From JARLGU01 sp036504535 (GTDB lineage: Bacteria; Armatimonadota; Armatimonadia; Armatimonadales; Capsulimonadaceae): a stretch of DNA of 64,000 nt. Position numbers and translations under genes: made by a program. Under the pieces are notes generated by a model. That model was not told where the DNA came from. It saw only the letters and a list, made by a program, of their open reading frames with translations, and ran no database searches. The stretch lies in contig DASXUY010000036.1 in assembly GCA_036504535.1 (NCBI GenBank), positions 62,001-126,000 of the forward strand, given 5' to 3'. Within the stretch, counting starts at the first letter, position 1. Every line of letters begins with the position of its first letter. Shown piece by piece: positions 36,059 to 45,092 of the stretch.

Positions 36059-37735
36059 ATGAACTCAACCAACGATGGCGATCAAATGGGACCATCCCCC
36101 GATCCGGCTACCCCAGCACATCCAAACCGCGATAGTGAACCAGCCATATCGCGGCTAAATCTGCTGCTCGGGGCGGCGGCCTTATTTGTTGCGGTGGTCG
36201 CCTTTGCGGTCGTCACACGGCCCGTTACGTGGCTCCTCGGGTATGTCGCCGACGATGCCTTTTACTATCTGCAGATCGCTCGTCACATTGCGATGGGCCA
36301 TGGTGCCACCTTTGATGGCATCAACCCAACAAACGGATTTCATCCGCTTTGGATGCTGCTGCTAGTAGGCTGTGCGGCCATCACCCACACATCGATCACG
36401 CTGCTCAAGCTATCGCTGGCCCTCTCTTTCGCCCTCCACATTGCTGGCTCGCTCGCGCTAACTGGGTTCTTCCGTCGCATTGTTGGACCTGTCCCTGGGA
36501 CCTACCTGGGCATCGCATGGATGGTTAATCCATTTCCGCTGCAACTGTGCGTTCTCGGGATGGAGTCGTCGGTATCCATACTCTGCGTTGCTTTGATTTT
36601 GTATTGGCGGGTCCGTTTCGCGGGCCAAACGAGTAATTCTGATGGTGCGCCGCTTTCCCACATGGTCGTTTTAGGTGTGCTTCTGGCTGCCGCGACATAT
36701 GCCAGAACGGATCTGGCGATTGTCGGGGTATTTGTCCTCGCCTCGCTGGCAGTGCGGTCTCGAACGACGATATTGAACGCTGTCCCTGGAGCAGCGAAAC
36801 GGCGCATCGTCGGATTGGCGGTCGCGATCGGTGTGTGGGCGTTCTGCCTCGTACCGTGGGCCATCGTATCCCATTCAATCACCGGCAGCCTTGTTCAGGA
36901 CAGCGCTCAGATGAAGTCGCTATGGACAGAGCGCATGCTATCCTCCGCTACACCCGCGATGCTCGTGCGACATGTGGCATGGGCGCTTGTATACCCCTGG
37001 ACATCGCGCACGCTTCGCCTTTCGTCCGGCTGGTCGGATGACGACTCTCCAGCCTGGCTAGTTGGCTATGTCATCGCACTCGCTTTGCTGATTGTCGCTG
37101 CGCGAAAATCGCTGTTGGTGCCGATTGCCCGAGTATACACCCTGTGGTTCTTAGGTTTCGTGCTCGTAACTGGCATCGCGTTCGGCATTGCCGTAGAGTT
37201 CGTTCAGCTTTGGCACTCCGCCGTCGCCGGACTGCTGCTGCTTAGCGTTGCGGGAATCTGGTTGGCGGCCGCTGTCGCCACAGTACGAGACGAGAGGAAC
37301 AAGCGATGGGCCTGGGGCACGGTGTGCATTATCCCGGCGCTACTGTCGGTGGGAGCGATTTTCGCAAGCAACCCCTACTACCCGTGGCAGCGCGACGTCT
37401 ACGCTTCGCAGCCAAAGTTTGAGGAGATGGTCCCCGCTGGCGCGCGTATCGGTTGTATCAACGCCGGGATCCCGGCGTACTTCAGCAAGCGAACCATCGT
37501 CAACCTCGATGGGCTCGTCAACCACGGGATCTTGCCTTATTGGCGCAGTAACAGGATGGATGCGTATCTCCGCGACGCCAAAATCGAGTACGTCATTGAC
37601 GACGTACCATCCTTGCTCAAGTTACAGCTATTCTGCGCTAGGAACAAGCTGCCAATTAAGCCTATGGCCAACTACCCGATGCAAAATGTGGCCGATCCGG
37701 GGCGCCTTATGGGACGTGTGGTCGCGTCGCCTTGA
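36059..37735 (+). CDS. polytopic membrane protein, GT-C glycosyltransferase-like
   Basis: A 558-residue protein. A cytoplasmic N-terminus of about 35 residues precedes 10 to 12 predicted membrane helices. The first large loop has DDAFYYLQIARHIAMGHG followed by NPTNGFHPLW, the acidic-pair loop typical of lipid-linked-sugar GT-C transferases (GT39/GT83/GT87 type). The soluble C-terminal part (about 450-558) contains a repeated YFSKRTIVNLDGLVNHG theme. It likely transfers sugar from a polyprenyl carrier at the membrane; donor and acceptor are unknown. The start at 36059 has no clear ribosome binding site. Confidence 0.65.
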   Translation: MNSTNDGDQMGPSPDPATPAHPNRDSEPAISRLNLLLGAAALFVAVVAFAVVTRPVTWLLGYVADDAFYYLQIARHIAMGHGATFDGINPTNGFHPLWMLLLVGCAAITHTSITLLKLSLALSFALHIAGSLALTGFFRRIVGPVPGTYLGIAWMVNPFPLQLCVLGMESSVSILCVALILYWRVRFAGQTSNSDGAPLSHMVVLGVLLAAATYARTDLAIVGVFVLASLAVRSRTTILNAVPGAAKRRIVGLAVAIGVWAFCLVPWAIVSHSITGSLVQDSAQMKSLWTERMLSSATPAMLVRHVAWALVYPWTSRTLRLSSGWSDDDSPAWLVGYVIALALLIVAARKSLLVPIARVYTLWFLGFVLVTGIAFGIAVEFVQLWHSAVAGLLLLSVAGIWLAAAVATVRDERNKRWAWGTVCIIPALLSVGAIFASNPYYPWQRDVYASQPKFEEMVPAGARIGCINAGIPAYFSKRTIVNLDGLVNHGILPYWRSNRMDAYLRDAKIEYVIDDVPSLLKLQLFCARNKLPIKPMANYPMQNVADPGRLMGRVVASP

Positions 37736-37780
37736 GCAAACGTTCGGTCGCGCGAGTCGGCCCCCACAACCCCTATCGGG

Positions 37781-37786
37781 TACAAT
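37781..37786 (+). promoter_or_regulatory. -10 element directly before nusB, likely leaderless transcript
   Basis: TACAAT (5/6 to consensus) ends 7 bases before the nusB ATG and no ribosome binding site is present. The expected transcription start falls at or next to the A of the ATG. No good -35 is seen. Confidence 0.45.
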
Positions 37787-37793
37787 TTTAAGC

Positions 37794-38252
37794 ATGGAAC
37801 TAAACGGCGGCGCCCACTCGGCACATAAAAACACACGACGCGAAGCACGCGAAATGGCGCTGCGCATGCTTTTTCAGATAGATGTCGGCAAACAGCCTGT
37901 CGACGAAGTCATCACGGCGGGTCTTACCCAGTCGGTTCTTGAAGGCGGAAACCGAGAGTACGCCGAAGAGGTTGTCCGAGGCACCATCGAGCGGATGAGA
38001 GAGATCGACGAAACTCTTGAGCGGCTCGCTACTGATTGGTCGCTCGACCGTCAGGCGGCCGTCGACCGCAACATTCTGCGCATGACGGCTTACGAAGTGC
38101 TCTTTCGAGCCGATACGCCCGTCGCATCGGTCATCAATGAAGCAGTTGAGCTGGCCAAGAAGTACAGCACCGCCGACAGCGGTCGGTTCGTCAACGGAGT
38201 GCTAGGCGCAGTCGCCCGCTCGATCCCGCGCGGCGCACAAGAAGGCTTCTAG
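37794..38252 (+). CDS. nusB: transcription antitermination factor NusB
   Basis: 152 residues from the ATG at 37794; the open frame extends further upstream only because it overlaps the previous gene. All-helical NusB fold: RREAREMALRMLFQIDV at the N-terminus, then AVDRNILRMTAYEVLF, SVINEAVELAKKYSTADSG and the closing RFVNGVLGAVAR. It binds boxA RNA with NusE/S10 for rRNA antitermination. It leads a probable operon with the GNAT gene (35-base gap) and folD. Confidence 0.95.
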   Translation: MELNGGAHSAHKNTRREAREMALRMLFQIDVGKQPVDEVITAGLTQSVLEGGNREYAEEVVRGTIERMREIDETLERLATDWSLDRQAAVDRNILRMTAYEVLFRADTPVASVINEAVELAKKYSTADSGRFVNGVLGAVARSIPRGAQEGF

Positions 38253-38287
38253 CCTCTAGTCCGTTCACTCTCTACTGATTACCCCGC

Positions 38288-38761
38288 ATGGCCCAAAAAT
38301 ACGAGCTTATCCCATTTCGGCTGGATGATGCCGCGCTTGTGGCAGACTGGCTGCTTGACGCCGACGACGTGGCGCAGGTCACCGGAGAGCGGCGCTTCCC
38401 GGTCGATCCCAGCGACATTGTCGTCTGGTCCTACGAGGCGTCGCGGGCGTATCTGCTTATCGAAGGCGAAGTCCCAGTAGCTTATGGCGAGCTCGTGGAA
38501 GACGAGGCCGACGGGGATATCGAAATAGGGCATGTTGTCATTGCCCCCGACTCGCGTTCTGGCGACGCCGGGCGCGACCTTCTTGCGCAGCTTGTCGATA
38601 AGGCGCAGGACGGCTACCCGTACGACGATATCTGGCTTCGTGTAAGCCGAAGCAATGCGCGGCAGCTCAGAGATGCCGCAGCCAATGGCTTCACCGAGGA
38701 ACCGGAAGCCAGCGGCGAAAACTTTATCTGGTTGAGGAAAACCTATGGCAATCATTCTTGA
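38288..38761 (+). CDS. GNAT family N-acetyltransferase
   Basis: A 157-residue protein. The N-terminal half is a short beta/alpha unit (PFRLDDAALVADWL). IEIGHVVIAPDSRSGDAGRDLLAQLVDKA is split by a loop in place of the usual Q/RxxGxG/A pyrophosphate loop; here the match is RSGDAG, somewhat degenerate. WLRVSRSNARQLRDAAANGF is the typical following strand and helix. It transfers an acyl group from acyl-CoA to an unknown amine. Its end overlaps the start of folD by 17 bases, suggesting coupled translation. Confidence 0.8.
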   Translation: MAQKYELIPFRLDDAALVADWLLDADDVAQVTGERRFPVDPSDIVVWSYEASRAYLLIEGEVPVAYGELVEDEADGDIEIGHVVIAPDSRSGDAGRDLLAQLVDKAQDGYPYDDIWLRVSRSNARQLRDAAANGFTEEPEASGENFIWLRKTYGNHS

Positions 38762-39602
38762 CGGCACCGCAACATCAAAGACTATTCGCGCCGAGATCAA
38801 AGCTGGGGTGGCCAAGCTAGTCGCCGAGACCGGCGTCAAACCTGTGCTCGCCGCAATCCTGGCAGGCGACAACCCAGCGTCCCAAACATACGTCGCCATG
38901 AAAGAGCGGCAGTGCGCGCGCGCCGGGATGGGATCGGTCACCTACCCGTTTCCGTCAACTGCGTCGCAGGCCGAAGTCGAAGACTGTCTTGCTAAGCTGA
39001 ACGCGGATCCCAATGTCCATGGCATCCTGATCCAGCATCCGCTCCCCAAGGGCATGGACGAATCAGCTGTGCTCGCGCAGCTCGACCCCAAGAAGGACGT
39101 CGATGGCATATCGCCACTGTCGATGGGCATGCTGCTCGCCGGTATGGACGCGTTCCACGCATGCACCCCCGAGGGCATGATGGAACTGATGCGGCGCTAC
39201 GATATCGATGTTGCAGGCAAGCATGCCGTGGTCGTCGGGCGCTCTGTTATCCTCGGTAAGCCCATGGCCGTGCTGCTTCTAGCCGCCAACGCAACCGTAA
39301 CCATTTGCCATTCGCGAACGCCAAACCTTGCCGAGATCACGCGTCAGGCTGATATTCTCGTCGCAGCTGTTGGCAAAGCCGAGATGATTACCGCTGACAT
39401 GATCAAGCCCGGTGCTGTCGTGCTCGATGCAGGCTACAACAAGGTGGAAGGCCGGGACACCGATGTGGGCGATGTCGACTATGCAGGCGCTCTCGAAGTA
39501 GCTTCTGCCATCACCCCGGTTCCGGGCGGTGTTGGCCCGATGACTATTGCCACTCTTATGCAGAATACGCTCACTGCTGCGCAGCGGTCGGCTGGAAAAT
39601 AG
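38745..39602 (+). CDS. folD: bifunctional methylenetetrahydrofolate dehydrogenase / cyclohydrolase
   Basis: A 285-residue protein that interconverts 5,10-methylene-THF and 10-formyl-THF in the cytoplasm. Seen: ASQTYVAMKER with the YxxxK pair (Y49, K53), GILIQHPLPKG, DPKKDVDGISP, the dinucleotide-binding block VVVGRSVILGKPMAVLLL and the C-terminal ITPVPGGVGPMTIATLM. QHPLP replaces the more common QLPLP, and SPLSMGMLL is an unusual version of the HPxNxGRL block. Last gene of the nusB-GNAT-folD unit, followed by a strong terminator. Confidence 0.95.
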   Translation: MAIILDGTATSKTIRAEIKAGVAKLVAETGVKPVLAAILAGDNPASQTYVAMKERQCARAGMGSVTYPFPSTASQAEVEDCLAKLNADPNVHGILIQHPLPKGMDESAVLAQLDPKKDVDGISPLSMGMLLAGMDAFHACTPEGMMELMRRYDIDVAGKHAVVVGRSVILGKPMAVLLLAANATVTICHSRTPNLAEITRQADILVAAVGKAEMITADMIKPGAVVLDAGYNKVEGRDTDVGDVDYAGALEVASAITPVPGGVGPMTIATLMQNTLTAAQRSAGK

Positions 39603-39630
39603 GTCGGCGCCTCCGCAGTATCCCTCACAT

Positions 39631-39667
39631 CGCCCTCGTTGCTTTTAGCAGCGAGGGCGTTATTATT
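39631..39667 (+). terminator. intrinsic terminator after folD
   Basis: A 12-base stem (CGCCCTCG with GCGAGGGCG and inner TTGC/GCA pairs), loop TTTTA, followed by TTATTATTAG. Confidence 0.85.
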
Positions 39668-39931
39668 AGCGCATTCTAATCTTAATATAAAATTAATATC
39701 TCCTTAATGCACCACGTCCGCGCTGGATGCTATCCTATTGTCGTGCTGCCATGATCAATCTGATGTCAACGCAACGTTAGTTTTGGATTAGGCGAGCATT
39801 AACACATCCAGGCGACGAGCCGAGGCAAACCTAACTACCTCGGCGGCCATGATCCGGCTAGGGTCACCTACTCGGACACCTATACAAAGCGGCAGCTAAA
39901 TTGAAAGCCGCGACGATTTTTGGAGACATGA
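39668..39931. other. leader region of the second pseudopilin
   Basis: AT-rich stretch (AATATAAAATTAATATC near 39690) before the pseudopilin start. No gene and no clear -35/-10 pair is seen. Confidence 0.4.
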
Positions 39932-40894
39932 ATGAAAACCACCAGCAACAAGGGATTTACCCTTATTGAGCTTCTCGTCGTTATCGCTATCATAGCGATT
40001 CTCGCAGCTATACTTTTCCCTGTGTTCGCGAAAGCGCGGGAGAAGGCACGTCAAACCACCTGTTCGTCCAACCTCAAGCAGATCGGTATGGCGACGCTTC
40101 AATACATTCAAGACTACGACGAGTCGTACTACCCGCACCGATGGAACTGCAACGCCGCTAACGACCCGACAGCGGGAGCCAGCATCGACTGCCCACAGTA
40201 CGCTACCGATCCTGCATCGGGTCTCGACGCGACCGGCGGCTCGCGACAGCGCTACTACTGGATGTATATCCTGCAGCCCTACACGAAGAGCTTCAATGTG
40301 TTCGTCTGCCCGTCCAACCCGACTCCGTTCACATCGAACAACACCGTTAACCAGGCCAATGCCCACGCTCCCGGTGCTTCTGGCAATGACTACGGCGGTC
40401 AGAACAGCTACGGCCATAACGACATCTGGTTAAGCCCCGCAGCCCCCTACTCTGGCACCGGTACCATCACTCCTGTTCGCGAACCGAACATTAGCCGACC
40501 GACCGGGACCGTCATGGTCTGCGACGCCACCTACTACGGTGTCGCCCCCGACGCTAATGGCGAAGCTGGTCTTGGAGCACTCCGCAACACTAATGCCAAC
40601 GACGTGATGTCAATCAAGTGCGGCAAGCCGTCACTGGCGAGCGCCGCATGCGCTGGCGGCCAATATGATCACTATTGGTCGAACATTGGTAACTCCCTGT
40701 GGTCGTACAACCCAGCATCCACAACGTCAGCTGGTGTAGCGACGGATCCGAGCAACCTGCAGAGCCGTCACTCGACGTTCATCAACTGCCAGTTTGTCGA
40801 TGGTCACGTGAAGGCTGTGCGATATGACAAGCTTGTCACCGACGTCTGCTACTGGGCAACCGACGCTGACGATCTGCACCCGGCGTGCAACTAG
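39932..40894 (+). CDS. type II secretion-like pseudopilin, DUF1559 / H-x9-DG family (second)
   Basis: A 320-residue protein; GGAG lies 8 bases before the ATG. A very short leader MKTTSNKG precedes FTLIELLVVIAIIAILAA and FPVFAKAREKARQTTCSSNL. The globular part is rich in Asn, Tyr and Cys, and the C-terminal region has HSTFINCQFVDGHVKAV, the H-x9-DG motif. It stands alone with its own terminator. Compared with the other two copies it has the longest globular domain. It is presumably processed by a prepilin peptidase encoded elsewhere. Confidence 0.9.
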   Translation: MKTTSNKGFTLIELLVVIAIIAILAAILFPVFAKAREKARQTTCSSNLKQIGMATLQYIQDYDESYYPHRWNCNAANDPTAGASIDCPQYATDPASGLDATGGSRQRYYWMYILQPYTKSFNVFVCPSNPTPFTSNNTVNQANAHAPGASGNDYGGQNSYGHNDIWLSPAAPYSGTGTITPVREPNISRPTGTVMVCDATYYGVAPDANGEAGLGALRNTNANDVMSIKCGKPSLASAACAGGQYDHYWSNIGNSLWSYNPASTTSAGVATDPSNLQSRHSTFINCQFVDGHVKAVRYDKLVTDVCYWATDADDLHPACN

Positions 40895-40918
40895 TCGCGA
40901 TGGCTCTCTGATAACAAA

Positions 40919-40960
40919 GCCCGCCTCCACATACAGGAGGCGGGCATTGTTTATTTTGGA
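40919..40960 (+). terminator. intrinsic terminator of the second pseudopilin
   Basis: Perfect ten-base arms GCCCGCCTCC / GGAGGCGGGC with a 7-base loop, followed by ATTGTTTATTTT. Confidence 0.85.
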
Positions 40961-40974
40961 GAGGCTTTTGGGGC

Positions 40975-41322
40975 CTAGTGAGTATTCTTCTTGATCACGT
41001 GGCGTGTAGCGAGTCCGGCACCGATGCCGGTGAGGGTCGGATGACGCTCCGCCCAACTGAGGCGTTGGTGGTTGCGCTTCTTACGCGCCGCTGAGACCTT
41101 GAGCGCGTGGTGAGTCGCCATGCCAGCGACAACGCCAGTCCCAGTTGGATGGCGCTGGATAAGGTTGTGCCGCTTGGCGGGAGGTGTCGGTGCTGCCGCC
41201 GGATAGGCAGGACCTGAAACAACAGGGGGCGCAGCTTGAGCGTTGGCCGGTTGCACGGAGCCAAATGTCGTGAACGACGCGAAGGCGAAAACCGCCATTA
41301 TGGCAGCGATGGTTTTGTTCAT
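40975..41322 (-). CDS. small exported protein with two RHPTxTG repeats
   Basis: A 115-residue protein from the ATG at 41322 (MNKTIAAIMAVFAFASF); a TTG at 41331 is better spaced from GGAGG and would add three residues. The signal peptide ends near PANAQA and is followed by an Ala/Pro linker. Two similar units follow: RHPTGTGVVAGMATHHALK and RHPTLTGIGAGLATRHVIK, joined by a basic stretch (AARKKRNHQR). The Gly/Ala-rich cores could insert in or associate with membranes. No function is known. A TGGTATAAC extended -10 lies on the minus strand near 41367. Confidence 0.7.
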   Translation of the reverse strand: MNKTIAAIMAVFAFASFTTFGSVQPANAQAAPPVVSGPAYPAAAPTPPAKRHNLIQRHPTGTGVVAGMATHHALKVSAARKKRNHQRLSWAERHPTLTGIGAGLATRHVIKKNTH

Positions 41323-41415
41323 GGTATGCAAGACAGGTCATCCTCCAAGAGTGAGCTTGTCCGTTATACCACCAGATTGCTGCCATTAAACGCGAACAGA
41401 TAGGGGACGAAATCC

Positions 41416-42729
41416 CTATTTCAGCCCAAGAACCTCGTCGAGCCATCGCCATGCACGGCGATCGAACGAGGAGAACCAGTCGTGGGCGAAGTTGGGAATG
41501 GCCGTAAACTCTTTGACTCCCGCAGCTAATCGGTACGCAGCATAAGCGCCGGTGGGCGGCGAAACGGCATCAACCAAACCGGCGTTGGCAAAGACTTTGC
41601 CTTTCATTCGCCCGACAAAGTTGATGACGTCGTAATAGCTTTCCACACGCGTGCGCTCGTCATCAACGACATCGGCGCGCGTGAACCCCTCGGCCCCGTC
41701 GCGGCCTTCGAGGTTAAGCACCTCGGTCCATCGGAGCCACGGACGATAGCAGTAATGCGGGATAGCTGGAACAGCCGCCTTGATGCGCGGATCGAGAGAC
41801 GACGTCACAAACGACAGCCGACCGCCCTGGCTGCCGCCAGCGACGGCGAGGCGCGACGGGTCTACACCCGGGAAGGCGACGAGGGCGTTGATGGCCTGCA
41901 AAGCGTTGCGGTAAACGTGGGCGTGACCGTATGTATCTGGCGTGAGGTATTCGGGCTCACCCGGCGGCGTGTACTCTTCGCAGTCGACATCGTTACCATG
42001 CACTTGCACGTCGATCGCGATGTAACCGTGCCGCGCATGCTCGACGGGGGCAGGACGAGCGGCATTTCCGGCACCTGGGAGCACCAGTAGGCCTGGAAAT
42101 GGCCCCACTCCGACAGGTTTCGCGAGCCACGCATAGACGCGGCCGCCGACAGGGGACGCAAAGTTGATCTTGCTGACCTCAACCTCCTGGTAACGCTCAC
42201 CATCAGGGTCGTAGTGCTCGGGCAGATCGGCCTGCTCAATATTGTACCGGTCAATTTCAGCACCCTTGAGGGTGAAAGTACTGGTCACCTTCAAATCAAT
42301 CGGCGTGGCTGCAATCTTGGCCAACGCTGCATCCCAGTAACTGTCAAAATCGGCGGGCACGACCTGAATGATCTCTTCGTCGTCCACGTTCCAGCCAAAC
42401 GTCGTGATCGCCTGCGCAACATGGTTGGTAGTGTAGTTAATGTCTACCTTGATATCGTAAAAGCCTGGCTTGAGCTGCGTCGTATCCGGTTCGATCACAA
42501 AGCTACCATCCTGGCGGGGCGTAGTCGAGCCTGACTGAAACGCAGTCGTGACTAGATTACGGCTAAGCGTCCAATTGACGGACACCGTGCGATGCAGTGG
42601 CTGGCAGATAATCTGCACCGGTGCCTTCGTGAATAGAAAGTCCAGTTGCGTGGGAGCGTAAAAGACGGCGCGAAGCGACCGAGGCGGGGACGGCTCAGGG
42701 CTGAAAGGAAGGGCTAGATTATGATTCAT
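41416..42729 (-). CDS. acetyl xylan esterase / deacetylase, CE7 (AXE1) family
   Basis: A 437-residue protein. The C-terminal two thirds is an AXE1 alpha/beta hydrolase: nucleophile S300 in AGGSQGGR, D387 in AGLVDAVSPPTGAY and H416 in NFAHDW. LVLPGAGNAARP fits the oxyanion-hole region and VQVHGND the CE7 core. Residues about 1-120 form an extra beta domain not found in the standard 320-residue enzymes. CE7 enzymes remove acetyl groups from xylo-oligosaccharides and similar substrates inside the cell; no signal peptide is seen here. A hairpin GTATG-ttgt-CATAC lies 1 base before the start codon and no ribosome binding site is visible. Confidence 0.85.
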   Translation of the reverse strand: MNHNLALPFSPEPSPPRSLRAVFYAPTQLDFLFTKAPVQIICQPLHRTVSVNWTLSRNLVTTAFQSGSTTPRQDGSFVIEPDTTQLKPGFYDIKVDINYTTNHVAQAITTFGWNVDDEEIIQVVPADFDSYWDAALAKIAATPIDLKVTSTFTLKGAEIDRYNIEQADLPEHYDPDGERYQEVEVSKINFASPVGGRVYAWLAKPVGVGPFPGLLVLPGAGNAARPAPVEHARHGYIAIDVQVHGNDVDCEEYTPPGEPEYLTPDTYGHAHVYRNALQAINALVAFPGVDPSRLAVAGGSQGGRLSFVTSSLDPRIKAAVPAIPHYCYRPWLRWTEVLNLEGRDGAEGFTRADVVDDERTRVESYYDVINFVGRMKGKVFANAGLVDAVSPPTGAYAAYRLAAGVKEFTAIPNFAHDWFSSFDRRAWRWLDEVLGLK

Positions 42730-43132
42730 GGTATGTTGTCATACGACACAGCTTAACTCTAAGCTGGACGATCTTGGATATGTGATTACTAGGCTTGAAA
42801 AATGAGGGTCACGCCCGGCGCTTTGATTTACGGCGTTCTAAGTGACGGTCTTCCAAGGTTGTACCGTATTTCGCTCATTTTCGTCCATAGGCACGGCGGC
42901 GGATTCCAAACAATAGCCCTTGATTGTTTAGCAAGCAATCAGCCTTTTTCGACTTTGTTTTGCTTTTTGGGGTAGTAATCCGGGGTGAGCGAACCCATAA
43001 TAGGGGCAACAGTAGGCGACGGGGCCATGTTTCGTAGCGGGCGGCAATTAACGCGGCCAGCCCGGCGATTGCCCAGTTGCTGTGCACAATTTTATCGCGT
43101 TACGGAAGCACGGAAGGTTGTGGCTATCCGAG
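42730..43132. other. intergenic region between divergent esterase and ABC exporter
   Basis: It contains the hairpin at 42731-42744 next to the esterase start. No gene, repeat copy or convincing promoter is recognised in the remaining 390 bases. Confidence 0.4.
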
Positions 43133-44959
43133 ATGCAAACGCAATCAGTAATGTCGCATACCCTGCGTATGCGCGTGGAACGGCTGCTTGACGGCCAATA
43201 CAAGGGCGATCAGCCCATCAAGACGCTCAAGTTGCTCCTTGTGGGGCACGAGCGACACCTTGCCTTCGCGGGTCTGCTTTTTCTCATAAAGCAGTCGCCG
43301 ATGTGGATAATGCCTATGGCGACGAGGCATGTCCTCGACTCCGTCAGCGGCGCTTCGAACGGCGGGCTCCGCGAAATCTACACGTGGGCGTTTATTGCGT
43401 TCCTCTGCCTGGCGCAGAACATCCCCATCCACACCCTGTACGCAAACCTCGTCTCCGCCGCAATGCGAGACGCCCAGCGTGATTTGCGTTCCGCGCTGGT
43501 TATCCGGCTGCAGCAGCTCTCAGTCGGCTTCCACGATGACACCGCCGCAGGCAGGCTTCAGACCAAGCTTCTGCGCGACGTCGACAACATTGGCGGCGTA
43601 TTGAAGTCGTCAATCGACGTCATCCTCAGCGCGACGTGCGTCATTTTGGTGGCGTTCAGCGTCGCGGTCATCCAGGCGCCCGTGATTGCGGTGTTCTTCC
43701 TCCTCGCCGTTCCGCTTGCATGCGGATTGATGTTCACATTCCGCAGTCGCCTTCGCACCCGCAACCAAGCATTTCGGCGCGACATGGAGGATGTGTCCGT
43801 TCGCATGACCGAGATGATCGAGATGCTTCCCGTGACACGAGCCCACGCCGCAGAGGGCGGGGAAACGGCCAGAATGCGCCGCCAGCTCGCCAGGCTGACA
43901 GCGAGCGGTCGCAGGCTCGACGTCACTACCGAGCGCTTTGCGGCATCGTCTTGGGTTACATTCAACAGCTTCCAGCTGCTCAGTCTGCTCTTTTGCGCGT
44001 TCCTCGTGCGGCAGCACCAACTCACGGTCGGCCAGCTCGTGATGTTCCAGGCGTACTTCACGATGATCATCGGCCTGGTTTCGCAGACACTTGGCGTGCT
44101 GCCTCAGTTGACCGCTGGCGCTGAGTCGATCCGCTCGATCGGTGAGGTGCTCGAATCCCCCGAAGTTGAAACCGACGATGACAAGCAGATGGTGAAGTCG
44201 GTTCAGGGCGACCTCAAGTTCGAAGGCGTTACGTACACATACCCTAATGCGAACGCCGCGGCGGTGGACGATTTCACGCTCCACATAGCGCCCGGAGAAT
44301 GCGTCGCACTGGTCGGCGAGTCGGGTTCGGGCAAGTCCACCATCCTGAATCTCGTGATCGGTTTCAGGCATCCTACCGCTGGCCGTATCCTGCTGGACGG
44401 GGTGGACATGGCTAAGATCAACTTCCGCAGCTTCCGCCACCATCTCGCCATTGTGCCGCAGAACACTGTGCTTTTCTCGGGAACGGTTCGCGAGAACATC
44501 ACTTACGGCCTCGACAATATCAGCGACCGCCGCCTCGCCGAAGCATTGGAACGCGCCAACTGCACGGAGTTTGTCCGCCGCCTTCCGCAAGGTGTCGACA
44601 CCGTGATTGGCTCGCACGGCGGCAAGCTATCCGGCGGACAACGGCAGCGGATCGCCATCGCTCGAGCTCTCTTGCGCGACCCGCGTATGCTCATTCTGGA
44701 CGAGGCAACCAGCGCGCTTGACGCTCACGCTGAGCATCTCGTACAGGCGGCAATCAATGAGCTGATCGTCGGCAGGACCACGATCATTATCGCGCACAGG
44801 CTCGCCACCCTCAAGGCGGCCGATCGAGTCGTCGTGTTAGAGCAAGGTCGCATCATCGAGCAGGGTACATGGAACGAGCTCCTCGTGCGCCCCGGCTCCG
44901 CGTTCGGCAAAGCTTACGCGGTTCAGAACCAATGGGAACAGCCTGCGACGGTGGCGTGA
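43133..44959 (+). CDS. ABC exporter, fused membrane and ATPase domains
   Basis: A 608-residue half-transporter. Start chosen at MQTQSVMSHTLRM; ATG at 43151 is possible and neither has a good ribosome binding site. The type I exporter membrane domain (about 30-330) has six helices, with the coupling-helix region RLQQLSVGFHDDTAAGRLQTKL. The ATPase domain has Walker A GESGSGKST (about 394-402), Q-loop VPQNTVLFSGTVREN, signature LSGGQRQR (about 499), Walker B MLILDEAT and H-loop IIAHRLAT. It should act as a homodimer exporting a lipid, peptide or drug; the substrate is unknown. Confidence 0.9.
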   Translation: MQTQSVMSHTLRMRVERLLDGQYKGDQPIKTLKLLLVGHERHLAFAGLLFLIKQSPMWIMPMATRHVLDSVSGASNGGLREIYTWAFIAFLCLAQNIPIHTLYANLVSAAMRDAQRDLRSALVIRLQQLSVGFHDDTAAGRLQTKLLRDVDNIGGVLKSSIDVILSATCVILVAFSVAVIQAPVIAVFFLLAVPLACGLMFTFRSRLRTRNQAFRRDMEDVSVRMTEMIEMLPVTRAHAAEGGETARMRRQLARLTASGRRLDVTTERFAASSWVTFNSFQLLSLLFCAFLVRQHQLTVGQLVMFQAYFTMIIGLVSQTLGVLPQLTAGAESIRSIGEVLESPEVETDDDKQMVKSVQGDLKFEGVTYTYPNANAAAVDDFTLHIAPGECVALVGESGSGKSTILNLVIGFRHPTAGRILLDGVDMAKINFRSFRHHLAIVPQNTVLFSGTVRENITYGLDNISDRRLAEALERANCTEFVRRLPQGVDTVIGSHGGKLSGGQRQRIAIARALLRDPRMLILDEATSALDAHAEHLVQAAINELIVGRTTIIIAHRLATLKAADRVVVLEQGRIIEQGTWNELLVRPGSAFGKAYAVQNQWEQPATVA

Positions 44960-45092
44960 TGGTTGGACGATGCCCGTGCTTGTGATGCTGTCGTTCTCCC
45001 GTGAGAATACTTCCACCTGCGGGAACCACAGGCCAACGCCTCTCCGTACAAACACCAGCGCACAGAATCGTTGAGCGCCCCTGGAGGACACC

